A stretch of 64,000 nt of DNA from Pedococcus cremeus (GCF_900111375.1 NZ_FOHB01000001.1:186001-250000); one strand, 5' to 3'. Counted from the first letter of the stretch, positions 54,137 through 63,227 are shown. The notes: a model not told the origin generated them from the sequence alone. A program made the numbers and translations.

Positions 54137-55674
54137 GCCGCCACCGGACCACGGTTGCGCAGCGTGAGGGCCAGCCCGAGGTCGTCACGGTCCGGGCTGT
54201 CATGGCCGGCGAGGTCGGCGACCGTCCACCCCAGCCGCAGGATCCTGTCGTAGCCGCGGAGGGTGATCTGCCCGCGGTCGAGGGCGCGGTCGAGGTCGGC
54301 GGTGACCCCGCGGGCCAGGCGGAACGTGCCCCGCCGCAGCGTGCTGCCCGAGGCGTGGCCGTTGAGGGTCCACGGCTGCCCGGACCACCGGGCGGCCTGC
54401 ACCTCCCGGGCCTCAGCAACCCTGGCCGCGACGACGTCGCTGCTCTCGCCGGAGCTCTCCCCCAGGGCGGCGAGGTTGATGGCGGGCATGGCCACCTGCA
54501 GGTCGACCCGGTCGAGGAGGGGGCCGCCCAGCTTGGTCATGTAGGCCCGCTTGGCCTGCGGGCGGCACGAGCACTCGGCTCCCTTGCCGAACCCGAGCCC
54601 GCAGGGGCACGGGTTGGCGGCCATCACGAGCTGGAAGCGGGCCGGGAAGCGCACGGACGACCGGGCCCGCGAGACCCACACCTCCCCCGACTCCAGCGGC
54701 TGCCGCAGCGCCTGCAGCGTGGTCACCTTGAACTCCGGCGCCTCGTCGAGGAACAGCACCCCGTGGTGGGCCTGGGAGACCGCCCCGGGTCGGATCGCAC
54801 CGCTCCCGCCGCCGACGATGGCCGCGGTGGACGCGCTGTGGTGCGGCGCCACGAAGGGCGGCGTCGCCTCCGCCGCGAGGGCGTCTGGCACCGGGCCCAG
54901 CAGCGAGCGCACCGCCAGCACCTCCAGCGACTGCTGGGGCTCCAGCCGGGGCAGCACCGACACGAGCCTTTCAGCCAGCATCGTCTTGCCGGCCCCCGGC
55001 GGCCCCATGAGGAACAGGTGGTGGCCACCGGCGGCAGCGAGCTCGACCGCCAGGCGAGCCTCCGGCTGGCCGACGACGTCGGCGAGGTCCTTGGCGCCCC
55101 GGTCGGACGCGGTGTCGCGTTCGGCCGCGGGCAGCGGCACCTCCGGCAGCCGCCCCGCCTTCGCCTGGGCATACCGGTGGTGGAGGGTCGCCAGGTCGGG
55201 AACGGCGTGCACCCGCACCCCGGGGACCAAGGCGGCCTCCCTCGCGTTGGCGAGCGGCACGACGACGTCGCGGACCCCCTGGGCCGCTGCGGCGAGCACG
55301 CTCGGGAGCACGCCGCGCACCGGTCGGATGGTGCCGTCGAGGCCGACCTCCCCGAGGTGCACGACGTCCTCGGCCACCTCGGCCGGCAGCACCTGGGCAC
55401 CCACCAGGGCCGCGACGGCGATGGCGAGGTCGAACGCCGTGCCCGCCTTCGGGATGGAGGCCGGCGAGAGGTTGACCGTGATGCGCCGCTGCGGCAGCGG
55501 CAGCCCGCTGTTGCTGGTGCCGGCCTTGACCCGGTCGGTGGACTGCAGGCACGCGGTGTCGGGAAGACCGCTCACCGCGAAGTGCGGGAGGCCCTGCGCG
55601 ATGTCGGCCTCGACCTGCACCAGGGCACCGTCGAGCCCGGTCAGCGCCACGGAACGGGTGCGCCCGAAGCCCAT
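54133..55674 (-). CDS. comM: YifB/ComM Mg-chelatase-like AAA+ ATPase
   Basis: A 513-residue protein: an N-terminal Lon-like domain (G-F-G-R-T-R-S-V-A-L-T-G), an AAA+ core with Walker A G-P-P-G-A-G-K-T and Walker B L-F-L-D-E-A-P-E-F, and a C-terminal domain including C-P-C-G and C-S-C (zinc-like) segments. In Vibrio and Acinetobacter ComM drives branch migration during transformation; its role in actinobacteria is less clear. The ATG overlaps the yraN stop by one base. Confidence 0.93.
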   Translation of the reverse strand: MGFGRTRSVALTGLDGALVQVEADIAQGLPHFAVSGLPDTACLQSTDRVKAGTSNSGLPLPQRRITVNLSPASIPKAGTAFDLAIAVAALVGAQVLPAEVAEDVVHLGEVGLDGTIRPVRGVLPSVLAAAAQGVRDVVVPLANAREAALVPGVRVHAVPDLATLHHRYAQAKAGRLPEVPLPAAERDTASDRGAKDLADVVGQPEARLAVELAAAGGHHLFLMGPPGAGKTMLAERLVSVLPRLEPQQSLEVLAVRSLLGPVPDALAAEATPPFVAPHHSASTAAIVGGGSGAIRPGAVSQAHHGVLFLDEAPEFKVTTLQALRQPLESGEVWVSRARSSVRFPARFQLVMAANPCPCGLGFGKGAECSCRPQAKRAYMTKLGGPLLDRVDLQVAMPAINLAALGESSGESSDVVAARVAEAREVQAARWSGQPWTLNGHASGSTLRRGTFRLARGVTADLDRALDRGQITLRGYDRILRLGWTVADLAGHDSPDRDDLGLALTLRNRGPVAA

Positions 55675-56048
55675 CAGCCGACTCCCCGCACGTGGCGCAG
55701 GGACGCGGGTCCGGCGTCAGGCCGGAGGATGCCGACCACATCGATCCGCACGCCGGCCGGACGCAGCTCGTGGTCGGCGAGCCAGGCCGACGCCAGCCTG
55801 CGCAACCGGGCCGCCTTGCGCCACGTCACGGCCTCCACCGGCTCGCCGAACGCGGTGCTGCGGCGGGTCTTCACCTCGCACACCACGAGGCAGTCGCCGT
55901 CGAGCGCGACGAGGTCGATCTCCCCGTGCTCACACCGCCAGTTGCGGTCGAGCACCTCCATGCCGCGCTCGCCGAGGTAGCGCGCGGCGAGGTCCTCTCC
56001 GTACCGACCCAGGGTGCGGGTCGGCGACTCCTGTTCCCGGTCTGCCAT
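55674..56048 (-). CDS. yraN: YraN/UPF0102 endonuclease-like protein
   Basis: A 124-residue protein with a PD-(D/E)xK-like core: [20 protein letters not shown] and E-V-K-T-R. Members are predicted Holliday-junction-resolvase-like nucleases. It sits at the 5' end of the yraN-comM-dprA set, all overlapping by 1-4 bases, so the three are surely made together and may act on DNA together. Confidence 0.9.
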   Translation of the reverse strand: MADREQESPTRTLGRYGEDLAARYLGERGMEVLDRNWRCEHGEIDLVALDGDCLVVCEVKTRRSTAFGEPVEAVTWRKAARLRRLASAWLADHELRPAGVRIDVVGILRPDAGPASLRHVRGVG

Positions 56049-56138
56049 GCCCCGACCCTGCCGGGGAGGCGACCGGGCCGTCAGCAGTCCCCGCGCCGCC
56101 TGTGGACGGTGTGACCCGCGCGGAACCGCTGTGGACGA

Positions 56139-56456
56139 CTAGAAGCCGTTGCCCTTCGGCATCTCGAGCTCGGACTTGGCCAGCTCCTCGACGTTGACGT
56201 CCTTGAACGTCACGACGCGCACGTTCTTGGCGAACCGGGCCGGCCGGTAGATGTCCCAGACCCAGGCGTCCTGCATGGTGACGTCGAAGTAGACCTCGCC
56301 GCCCTCGCTGCGCACCTTCACGTCCACCGAGTTGCAGAGGTAGAAGCGCCGCTCGGTCTCCACGACGTGGGTGAACAGCCCCACCACATCGCGGTACTCG
56401 CGGTAGAGGGCGAGCTCCATCTCGCTCTCGTACTTCTCGAGGTCCTCCGAGCTCAT
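56139..56456 (-). CDS. DUF2469 family protein
   Basis: A 105-residue conserved actinobacterial protein starting M-S-S-E-D-L-E-K-Y-E-S-E-M-E-L-A, with V-W-D-I-Y-R-P-A-R-F mid-way. The sequence matches the DUF2469 family throughout, with normal length. Function is unknown. It lies 3 bp after rnhB in the same direction; a 90-bp gap separates it from yraN. Confidence 0.9.
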   Translation of the reverse strand: MSSEDLEKYESEMELALYREYRDVVGLFTHVVETERRFYLCNSVDVKVRSEGGEVYFDVTMQDAWVWDIYRPARFAKNVRVVTFKDVNVEELAKSELEMPKGNGF

Positions 56457-56459
56457 GCC

Positions 56460-57347
56460 CTATCCCGCGTCTCTCTCGTCCAGAGCGCCACGGTGGCGCC
56501 CTTCACCCAGCGTCTCGTCCAGCGCTTCGTACCGCACCTCGGCAAGCTCGTCGTCCCGCACGCCGTCAAGCTCTTCGTCCCGCATGTCGCCACGCTCTTC
56601 GTCCCGGATTTCGCCCGGCGTCCCGTCCCGCAGGTTCGGCTCGTCCGCCTCGCCCATCCCATCTTCCACCATGGTCCCGGGGAGACGCCACGAACGCCGG
56701 TGGAGGACGCAGGGGCCCTCGGCCTCGAGGGCCGCGACGTGCTCCGGCGCGGCATACCCCTTGTTCTCGGCCCACCCGTAGATCGGGTGCTCGTGGGCTG
56801 CCTCGACCATGATGCCGTCGCGCTCCACCTTGGCGAGCACGCTGGCGGCGGCCACCGACGAGCACTTCAGGTCGGCCTTGATCATGGTCGTGACCGGCGG
56901 GGTGGCGGGACCGGACCCGGCGAAGGCGAACAGCCCCACCTCCTCCGGAGCGGTGAGCCAGTCGTGGTTGCCGTCGAGGATGACGAGGTCGGGCTCGCTG
57001 CCGACCGCCTCCAGCGCCCGCATCCCGGCCAGCCGCAGGGCGGCCATGATGCCGATGCGGTCGATCTCGTCGGCGGAGGCGTGTCCCACGGCGTACCCGA
57101 GGCACCACCGCTGGATCTTGGGCACCATCGCCTGCCGCGCGGCGGGCGTCAGCAGCTTGGAGTCACGGACGCCCACGGGCGCGCTGCGACACGTCTCGTC
57201 GATGAGCACCACGCCGACCGTGACCGGGCCCGCGAGGGCGCCACGACCGACCTCGTCCATGCCTGCCAGGACGCGGTGCCCGGCACGCTGCAGCGCTCGC
57301 TCCACCCGCAGGCTGGGCTTGCGGGTGCGAGGTGGTGCGGCCGGCAT
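56460..57347 (-). CDS. rnhB: ribonuclease HII with repetitive C-terminal extension
   Basis: A 295-residue RNase HII, removing RNA from RNA-DNA hybrids and single ribonucleotides. D-E-V-G-R-G (31-36) gives two catalytic acids; D125 (I-L-D-G-N-H) and the K-A-D-L-K segment complete the fold. The family core ends near residue 225. What follows is unusual: four octapeptides of R-D-E-E-x-x-x-x type (248-279), strongly charged. The repeat is at DNA level as well (56511-56606). The tail may bind partners or be neutral drift. Confidence 0.92.
   Translation of the reverse strand: MPAAPPRTRKPSLRVERALQRAGHRVLAGMDEVGRGALAGPVTVGVVLIDETCRSAPVGVRDSKLLTPAARQAMVPKIQRWCLGYAVGHASADEIDRIGIMAALRLAGMRALEAVGSEPDLVILDGNHDWLTAPEEVGLFAFAGSGPATPPVTTMIKADLKCSSVAAASVLAKVERDGIMVEAAHEHPIYGWAENKGYAAPEHVAALEAEGPCVLHRRSWRLPGTMVEDGMGEADEPNLRDGTPGEIRDEERGDMRDEELDGVRDDELAEVRYEALDETLGEGRHRGALDERDAG
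56511..56606. repeat. 24-bp in-frame tandem repeat x4 in rnhB
   Basis: Four 24-bp units encode residues 248-279 of RNase [35 protein letters not shown]. They lie at the 3' end of the gene, like the intergenic arrays elsewhere in the window. Confidence 0.75.
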
Positions 57348-57350
57348 CGG

Positions 57351-58493
57351 TCAGCCGCCACCCGTGGTCGTCGAGTGCGCGGGCTTCTTCTGCTCGCTGC
57401 CCGGCGCCGGCACCTTGGCGAAGGTCGCCTTGGGGTTCGACAGCCAGGTCAGGTGGTCCAGCGGCCACACGAGGGCCACGGCACGGCCCACGATGAGGCT
57501 CTCGGCCACCGACCCCGTCTTCCCGGTGCCGTTGTCGTGGAAGCGCGAGTCGGAGGAGTCGGAGCGGTGGTCGCCCATGACCCACACCGACCCCTTCGGC
57601 ACGGTGATGTCGAAGTCCATGGCGGAGGGCGCGTCCCCGGGCTTGATGTACGGCTCGACGAGCGGCACGCCGTTGACGGTCAGGCGCTCCCCCTCGTCGC
57701 AGCAGACGACGTGGTCACCGGGGAGGCCGATGACACGCTTGATGAGGTGGTCCTCGGAGTCGTTGGGCAGCAGCCCGACGAACATCAGCCCCTTGCGGAT
57801 CGTGGTGACGACCTCGCCGTGCGGCGCCTGCGGCAGCGGGTCGACCCAGTTGCCCGGGTCGGAGAACACGATGATGTCGCCGCGCTTGAGCTCGAAGGCC
57901 CCGGGCGTGAGCTTGCTGACGATGACCCGGTCGTTGAGGACGAGGGTGTCCTCCATCGACCCCGACGGGATGTAGAACGCCTGCAGCAGCCAGGTCTTGA
58001 CCACGAACGACAGCACGAGCGCCATGCCGATGACGATGACGAACTCCTTCGTCGCCGCCTTCAGCATCGACCCGACCCCGCCTCCGTCGCGCCCCTCGGC
58101 GGAGCGGGAGGCCGCGCGGTCACCCTCGTCGGAGGCCCCGTCGCCGTCCCAACCGCCGTCCGGGTCACGGTCGGCCTCGTCGTCGTGCCGGTATGCCGCC
58201 GGCTCGCCGTCGCCGGCGTCCGCACCACCGCGCGGGGCCGGCTCGGTGCCTGCCGCCCCGAGGGGCGTCCCGGGCTGCGGGTCCTCGGCAGGGTCGGCCG
58301 GGTTGGCAGGGTCGCCAGAGTCGGCAGGGTCGTGGCGCAGCCAGCCGTCGTCCGGCTCCGTGCCCGACCGCGGGGACTCCCCGTTCGCGGGGGCGTCACC
58401 GGCGTCCGTCTCGTCGCCGAAGTCGTGGCGCAGCCAGGCCGGGTCGGCCTCGTGGCCGGCTCCGGCGCGACCGCGCCCCTGGTCCTCGCTCAT
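57351..58493 (-). CDS. lepB: signal peptidase I with long acidic N-terminal tail
   Basis: A 380-residue type I signal peptidase. The first 140 residues are hydrophilic, acidic and disordered-looking, with W-L-R-H-D appearing twice (about 20 and 51), then one membrane helix. The catalytic Ser is in I-P-S-G-S-M-E-D and the Lys in L-I-K-R-V-I-G-L-P-G-D-H; G-D-H-R-S-D-S-S-D-S-R is conserved. It cleaves exported proteins outside the membrane. The tail is much longer than in most family members. Its start overlaps the stop of the second lepB as ATGA. Confidence 0.93.
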   Translation of the reverse strand: MSEDQGRGRAGAGHEADPAWLRHDFGDETDAGDAPANGESPRSGTEPDDGWLRHDPADSGDPANPADPAEDPQPGTPLGAAGTEPAPRGGADAGDGEPAAYRHDDEADRDPDGGWDGDGASDEGDRAASRSAEGRDGGGVGSMLKAATKEFVIVIGMALVLSFVVKTWLLQAFYIPSGSMEDTLVLNDRVIVSKLTPGAFELKRGDIIVFSDPGNWVDPLPQAPHGEVVTTIRKGLMFVGLLPNDSEDHLIKRVIGLPGDHVVCCDEGERLTVNGVPLVEPYIKPGDAPSAMDFDITVPKGSVWVMGDHRSDSSDSRFHDNGTGKTGSVAESLIVGRAVALVWPLDHLTWLSNPKATFAKVPAPGSEQKKPAHSTTTGGG

Positions 58494-59293
58494 CGTGTCC
58501 CTTCTGCCGCCGGAATCGAACTGAGTGCCGGCGGTGTCGCGAATTCCCCGAGCCGGTTGAGCGGCCAGTAGGTCGCCGAGGCTCGCCCGACGACGTCGCT
58601 GGTCCGCACCATGCCGCCTCCCGGGTCACCGAGGTGGGCCCGTGAGTCGGCGGAGTTGCTGCGATTGTCTCCCATGAGCCAGAGCCGCCCCGCAGGGACC
58701 GTGACATCGAACGTCGTGTCGCTCGGCCGGGTTCCCGCCGGGAGGTAGCTCTCGTCGACTGGGGTGCCGTTCACGCTGAGTCGGCCCTGCGCGTCGCAGC
58801 AGACCACGTGGTCTCCGGGAAGGCCGACGATGCGCTTGACGAAGTCCTGCTCGCCGAGGTCGATACCGAAGAGGGAGGCGGCCCCGCCGAGCGCACGCCC
58901 CACCAGTCCCTGCGCCTGGGCGGGGGTGCGGTCGGCCACCGCGAAGGAACGCGTGCCGTCGAACACCACGACGTCCCCTCGCCGGAGGTCGTCGGCGCCC
59001 ACCGTCTTGTCGACGAGGATGCGGTCGCCGGGCCGGATCGCCGGCTCCATCGAAGCCGACGGCACGTAGAAGGACTGCACCAGGAACGCCCGGACAAGCA
59101 TCATCACGAGCAGGGCGATGCCCGCGAGCAGCAGCCACGAGGGTCCGCGCGACGCAGAGTCACGCGACGCCGCGTCACGCGAGGTAGGCCCCTGCGCCGT
59201 CGGCTCCTCCGCTGACGACGACGCGGCCGCCGCGTCTGCCGAGGCAGACGCGGCGGCCGAGTTCGACTGTGGGGGCTGGGGTCCGGAGCTCAT
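58490..59293 (-). CDS. second signal peptidase I
   Basis: A 267-residue paralogue of the neighbouring lepB. After a 50-residue Ala/Ser-rich tail comes one membrane helix, catalytic Ser in V-P-S-A-S-M-E-P and Lys in F-V-K-R-I-V-G-L-P-G-D-H, and G-D-N-R-S-N-S-A-D-S-R. The two enzymes differ in the substrate-pocket region, so they may split the exported proteins between them. It lies 81 bp beyond rplS, whose terminator is in the gap. Confidence 0.92.
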   Translation of the reverse strand: MSSGPQPPQSNSAAASASADAAAASSSAEEPTAQGPTSRDAASRDSASRGPSWLLLAGIALLVMMLVRAFLVQSFYVPSASMEPAIRPGDRILVDKTVGADDLRRGDVVVFDGTRSFAVADRTPAQAQGLVGRALGGAASLFGIDLGEQDFVKRIVGLPGDHVVCCDAQGRLSVNGTPVDESYLPAGTRPSDTTFDVTVPAGRLWLMGDNRSNSADSRAHLGDPGGGMVRTSDVVGRASATYWPLNRLGEFATPPALSSIPAAEGTR

Positions 59294-59311
59294 CGAGTCC
59301 GGAGCCTAGTC

Positions 59312-59330
59312 CTCGCAGCTGTGCTGCGAG
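59312..59330 (-). terminator. hairpin after rplS
   Basis: CTCGCAG-CTGTG-CTGCGAG, a 7-bp stem with a 5-nt loop, lies about 45 bp downstream of the rplS stop codon and before the second lepB. Confidence 0.6.
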
Positions 59331-59374
59331 CGCACCAGGGCACCACGGGCAACAGGAGTGGGATCCGCTGCCGC

Positions 59375-59731
59375 TCAGCTGGCGGGCGTCTCGCGCTTCT
59401 CCTTGATCTTGGCGGCCTTGCCGCGCAGCTCGCGCAGGTAGTACAGCTTCGCGCGGCGGACGTCACCGCGGGTGACGACCTCGATCTTGTCGATGATCGG
59501 GGTGTGCAGCGGGAAGGTGCGCTCCACGCCGACACCGAAGGAGACCTTGCGGACGGTGAAGGTCTCGCCGATGCCGCCACCGTGGCGACGGATCACGACG
59601 CCCTTGAAGACCTGGACGCGGGAGCGGGTGCCCTCGATGACCTTGACGTGCACGTTGACGGTGTCACCGGCGCGGAACTCCGGGACGTCGTCGCGGAGGG
59701 AGGCCTTGTCGATCTCGTCGAAACGCTGCAT
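59375..59731 (-). CDS. rplS: 50S ribosomal protein L19
   Basis: A 118-residue L19, located at the 30S-50S interface. [20 protein letters not shown] and the C-terminal [10 protein letters not shown] match the family throughout, with normal length. The 290-bp gap upstream, shared with a divergent permease gene, holds a small hairpin (GCTCCG/CGGAGC at 59820-59837) and a heptamer at 59989 but no recognised leader RNA. Confidence 0.97.
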   Translation of the reverse strand: MQRFDEIDKASLRDDVPEFRAGDTVNVHVKVIEGTRSRVQVFKGVVIRRHGGGIGETFTVRKVSFGVGVERTFPLHTPIIDKIEVVTRGDVRRAKLYYLRELRGKAAKIKEKRETPAS

Positions 59732-60008
59732 GGCTGGTTCGCTTTCTCGCAGGTGCCACAGGTCACCAACGGTGTTCGATGGTTCATCGTGATGGGGTGC
59801 GCGGTCGCTGGGGCCACGTGCTCCGACGGTGCGGAGCCACTCCCCCTGTGGCAGGGGCCGGGGTTCCAGCGGGCGCGAAGAGCCATTCTGCCACGGTGGC
59901 CGCCCCGGCCCGAAATCCGCTGCGCGAGGCTGACGACCTCAGGGCACAGGAGGCACGTTCAGCGCACAGGGGACGTGGGGCGCAGCCAGTATGCCGTGCC
60001 ACCGCCAC

Positions 60009-60014
60009 TACCGT
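60009..60014 (+). promoter_or_regulatory. candidate leaderless -10 (TACCGT)
   Basis: TACCGT lies 7 nt before the GTG at 60022, the same hexamer and spacing as before the 41-residue protein gene at 14614. Confidence 0.5.
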
Positions 60015-60021
60015 TGCGGCC

Positions 60022-60780
60022 GTGACCATCAACCCCGGCTGGCCCGTCGCGGCGGCGCTGCTCCTGCTGATGGCCACCACGCTGACCGCCCACCGGGTGG
60101 CGGGATTCGGGCTGGGTCGCTCCGCGCTCGTCGCGGGCCTGCGGGCGTGCCTGCAGCTCGGCGTGGCGGCGGTGGTGATCACCTCGGTCATCGGCAGCCT
60201 CCCGCTGTCGATCGCGCTGGCCGTCGTCATGTTCGCCATGGCGGTGCTGACGACCTGCCGCCGTGTCGAGGCGTCGAGCTCCTGGCCGTGGGCCGCCGCC
60301 GCCATGGCGGGCGGGGTCCTGCCGGTGCTGGCCGTCGTCCTCGCCACCGGCACCGTGCCGTTCACGGGCCTGGCCATCATCCCCATCGCCGGCATCGTCA
60401 TCGGCAACGCCATGACCGCCCACACCCTGGCCGGACGCCGCACCTTCGCCGCCCTGCGCGAGGAGCACGCGCAGTACGAGGCCTGCCTGTCCATCGGCCT
60501 GCTGCCGGCCCAGGGCATCCTCGAGGTGATCCACCGCCGGACCCCGGAGGCCCTCCTGCCGGGCCTCGACCAGGTCAAGACCACGGGGGTGGTGACGCTG
60601 CCCGGCGCGTTCATCGGCGTCATGCTCGGTGGCGGGACGCCGGTGCAGGCGGCCACGGCCCAGGTGCTGGTGCTGTTCGGCATCATGGCCGCCCAGACCG
60701 TGACAGCCGGGCTGGCGGAGCGGCTCATCTCCCAGCGCCGGCTGCTCCCCCAGGACCTGCAGCGGGCGCTGGTCGACTGA
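60022..60780 (+). CDS. UPF0014/FetB-like ABC permease
   Basis: A 252-residue protein with about seven hydrophobic segments. I-I-P-I-A-G-I-V-I-G-N-A-M-T-A and L-P-G-A-F-I-G-V-M-L-G-G match the UPF0014/YbbM (FetB) family, permeases paired with a FetA ATPase in iron homeostasis in E. coli. No ATPase gene is next to it, so it either uses one elsewhere or has another role. It is read against the ribosomal genes around it. Confidence 0.8.
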   Translation: MTINPGWPVAAALLLLMATTLTAHRVAGFGLGRSALVAGLRACLQLGVAAVVITSVIGSLPLSIALAVVMFAMAVLTTCRRVEASSSWPWAAAAMAGGVLPVLAVVLATGTVPFTGLAIIPIAGIVIGNAMTAHTLAGRRTFAALREEHAQYEACLSIGLLPAQGILEVIHRRTPEALLPGLDQVKTTGVVTLPGAFIGVMLGGGTPVQAATAQVLVLFGIMAAQTVTAGLAERLISQRRLLPQDLQRALVD

Positions 60781-60802
60781 GCGGCGCCGGCACGGGCGCC
60801 GC
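60781..60802. terminator. hairpin between convergent permease and trmD
   Basis: GCGGCGCC-GGCACG-GGCGCCGC, a perfect 8-bp stem, begins right after the TGA of the FetB-like gene. It may serve both directions. Confidence 0.6.
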
Positions 60803-60868
60803 GTCCGAGCCGGGAGAGGGAGGCGCAGACGGCCCACCGGACCCTGACCGCCCTGCTCGAGGACGCCG

Positions 60869-61633
60869 CTACGACGGCTGGCTGAGCTCGTCGAGCACCT
60901 GGCGGTCGCGGGCGTCGAGGTCCTGCTCGTCGAGGGTGGCCAGCATGTCGGGACGACGCCCGGCGGTGCGCCGCAGCCGTTCGTCGCGACGCCAGCGCGC
61001 GATGGCCGCGTGGTGGCCGGACAGCAGCACCTCCGGCACCTCGCGCGCCCGCCAGACGGGCGGCTTGGTGTAGACGGGGTACTCGAGCAGGCCGTCCTCG
61101 TGCGACTCCTCCACGAGCGAGAGCGCGTTGCCGATGACGCCCGGGATGAGGCGGGCGATCGCCTCGACCATGGCGAGCACGGCGACCTCGCCGCCGTTGA
61201 GCACGTAGTCGCCGAGCGAGACCACCGAGACCGGCATGTGCTCGCGCGCCTCGTCGTAGACCCGCTCGTCGATGCCCTCGTAGCGCCCGCAGGCGAAGGC
61301 CAGCCACGGCTGCTGGGCCAGGTCGCGGGCCATCGCCTGGGTGAACGGCACGCCCCCCGGGCCCGGCACGATGAGGTGCGGCGGCGCGTCCGCGGGGCCC
61401 TGCGCCAGCACGTGGTCGAGCGCCTCACCCCACGGCTCGGGGCGCATCACCATGCCCGCTCCCCCGCCGTAGGGGGTGTCATCGACCGTGCGGTGCCGAT
61501 CGTGGGTGAAGTCGCGCAGGTCGTGGACCTGCAGGTCGATCAGGCCCTTGCGCCGGGCGGTGCCGATGAGCGAGAGGTCGAGCGGCGCGAGGTAGTCGGG
61601 GAAGATCGAGACGACGTCGAGCCGCACGGTCAC
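60869..61633 (-). CDS. trmD: tRNA (guanine37-N1)-methyltransferase
   Basis: A 254-residue SPOUT methyltransferase modifying G37 of tRNAs, which prevents frameshifting. [12 protein letters not shown] and the trefoil-knot segment [11 protein letters not shown] are present, with normal length. Its GTG overlaps the rimM stop as GTGA (61630-61633). Confidence 0.96.
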   Translation of the reverse strand: MTVRLDVVSIFPDYLAPLDLSLIGTARRKGLIDLQVHDLRDFTHDRHRTVDDTPYGGGAGMVMRPEPWGEALDHVLAQGPADAPPHLIVPGPGGVPFTQAMARDLAQQPWLAFACGRYEGIDERVYDEAREHMPVSVVSLGDYVLNGGEVAVLAMVEAIARLIPGVIGNALSLVEESHEDGLLEYPVYTKPPVWRAREVPEVLLSGHHAAIARWRRDERLRRTAGRRPDMLATLDEQDLDARDRQVLDELSQPS

Positions 61634-62232
61634 TCGCCGCCCTGCTCGCTGTTCCGGTCGGGGTCCTGGTCGGCGTTCTCGTCGGGGTTCTGCTCGAGGT
61701 TGAGCTCGAGCAGGCCCGGCGGTGGCGTGAGCACCACCCGGCCGCCCTCGACGTCGACCTCGGGCACGATCTCTTCGACGAAGGGCACGTAGGCCGTGCC
61801 GCCGCCGGGCAGCGTCAGCACCAGGAGGTCCTGGGCCGGGCCGACCTCGAGTCCGCTGACCGTGCCGAGCTCGGCGCCGTCAGGGTCCACGGCCCGCAGG
61901 CCCACGAGCTCGTCCTCGTACCAGCCCTCCTCGTCGTCCTCGTCCTCGACGACCTCGGCATCGACCAGCAGCCGGGTGCCGCGCAGCCCCTCTGCGCCGG
62001 TGCGGTCCGGGATGCCCTCGAAGGCGAGCAGCCAGGTGCCGTTGTGCAGCCGGGCGCTGTGCAGCGTCAGCTCGCGGGGGACGCCGGACCCCGGAGCGGC
62101 CTCGGTGATGAACGTGGCGCCGGGCACGAAACGGGCCTGCGGGTCGTCGGTGTGCACCTGCACGGTGACCTCACCGCGGAGGCTGTGCGGCTTGCCGATC
62201 CGCGCGACGAGGTACTGCTGGGGGTCGGGCAT
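61630..62232 (-). CDS. rimM: 16S rRNA processing protein RimM
   Basis: A 200-residue RimM, which helps mature the 30S head by binding S19. The N-terminal barrel has [12 protein letters not shown] and the C-terminal PRC-barrel region ends with [12 protein letters not shown]. The C-terminal tail (last 25 residues) is unusually acidic and polar. It is coupled to trmD. A non-core hydrolase gene separates it from khpA, its usual neighbour. Confidence 0.94.
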   Translation of the reverse strand: MPDPQQYLVARIGKPHSLRGEVTVQVHTDDPQARFVPGATFITEAAPGSGVPRELTLHSARLHNGTWLLAFEGIPDRTGAEGLRGTRLLVDAEVVEDEDDEEGWYEDELVGLRAVDPDGAELGTVSGLEVGPAQDLLVLTLPGGGTAYVPFVEEIVPEVDVEGGRVVLTPPPGLLELNLEQNPDENADQDPDRNSEQGGE

Positions 62233-62257
62233 GGTCGTGATCCTCTCAGGTCCGCGC

Positions 62258-63109
62258 TCAGTGGCCGTCAGAGGCCTGCGCCAGCCTCCGGACCGCCTCC
62301 AGGACGCAACCCGGACGTTCGTGCCAGGGGTAGTGGCCCGCGCCTGGCACCATCGAGCTCCAGGCTCCAGGGACCCGCTCGGCGGTCGCGATCCCGCCCT
62401 CCCGCGGCGGTATTGGGCTGTGCTCACCGACCAGGACGCCGAGCGGCACGGCGACCCGCGGGAGCGAGTCCTCCAGCTGCGGCAGCCGTCGCTGGATGTC
62501 CGCGAACAGCCCGTCCGCGGCCGGCGCGCTCTGCGCCAACCGCAGGAAAGGCGGCGCGGCTTCGGGGTCGGCGAAGTACCCCGGCCACGCGAGTGCATAG
62601 GCCTCGGCGCGCTCCTCCACCGTCAAGGGACGTTCCTGCTCGCGAGCCTCGAGCTCCGCCACCCTTGCCCTCGAGTCGGGCGAGATCCTCGCCATCAACT
62701 CGGCCTCGAACTGCGCCATCCCGCCGTCGCCCACCGCACCGAGGGGGTCGACCGACAGCGCGCCACGAAGGCGGCCGGGCGCCGTCACTGCGAAGTGGAA
62801 GGCCAGGTGTCCTCCCCACGAGTGCCCGACCACCCACGCCTGCTCCCACCCGAGGTGGTCCAACACGGCCTCGACATCGGCGACTGCCTGGTCGATCGTG
62901 AAAGGGCCTTCCTCGGTCGAGGGCGGGAGGCCGCGCTGCTGGAACGTCGCCACCTCGAAGGCCACGGCAAGCTCGTCAGCCACGACGTCGAGGTAGGTGC
63001 CCTCCAGACCCGGGCCGCCGTGCAGCAGGAGCACGGGCTCACCGGCGCCCGTGCACCAGCCAGCGAGCGAGCCGTGCGGCGTGGGCGCGAGGAAGGTTCT
63101 CCGCTCCAT
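62258..63109 (-). CDS. alpha/beta-fold hydrolase
   Basis: A 283-residue alpha/beta hydrolase. H-G-G-P-G (oxyanion region) and G-H-S-W-G-G (nucleophile elbow) resemble proline iminopeptidase-type enzymes, and G-A-G-H-Y-P-W-H gives the catalytic His. The substrate is unknown. The gene sits between khpA and rimM, which are normally adjacent, and lies beyond a strong terminator. It looks like an insertion into the ribosomal gene set. Confidence 0.83.
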   Translation of the reverse strand: MERRTFLAPTPHGSLAGWCTGAGEPVLLLHGGPGLEGTYLDVVADELAVAFEVATFQQRGLPPSTEEGPFTIDQAVADVEAVLDHLGWEQAWVVGHSWGGHLAFHFAVTAPGRLRGALSVDPLGAVGDGGMAQFEAELMARISPDSRARVAELEAREQERPLTVEERAEAYALAWPGYFADPEAAPPFLRLAQSAPAADGLFADIQRRLPQLEDSLPRVAVPLGVLVGEHSPIPPREGGIATAERVPGAWSSMVPGAGHYPWHERPGCVLEAVRRLAQASDGH

Positions 63110-63227
63110 GCTCGGACGATACGCCGCGCATCGCCATGCCCAGGGCTATTGGTGACGGCAGCAGACGGCGGCGTCCGGCATGCCGCGGGGCCGGCCACGC
63201 GGCATACGGCTCTTGGGGTGGGCACGC

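Noticed and set aside
59732-60021. A known L19 leader RNA
   Set aside because: Only a 6-bp hairpin (59820-59837) and minor arms were found, with nothing that matches a recognised leader family; without covariation data the call is not supported.
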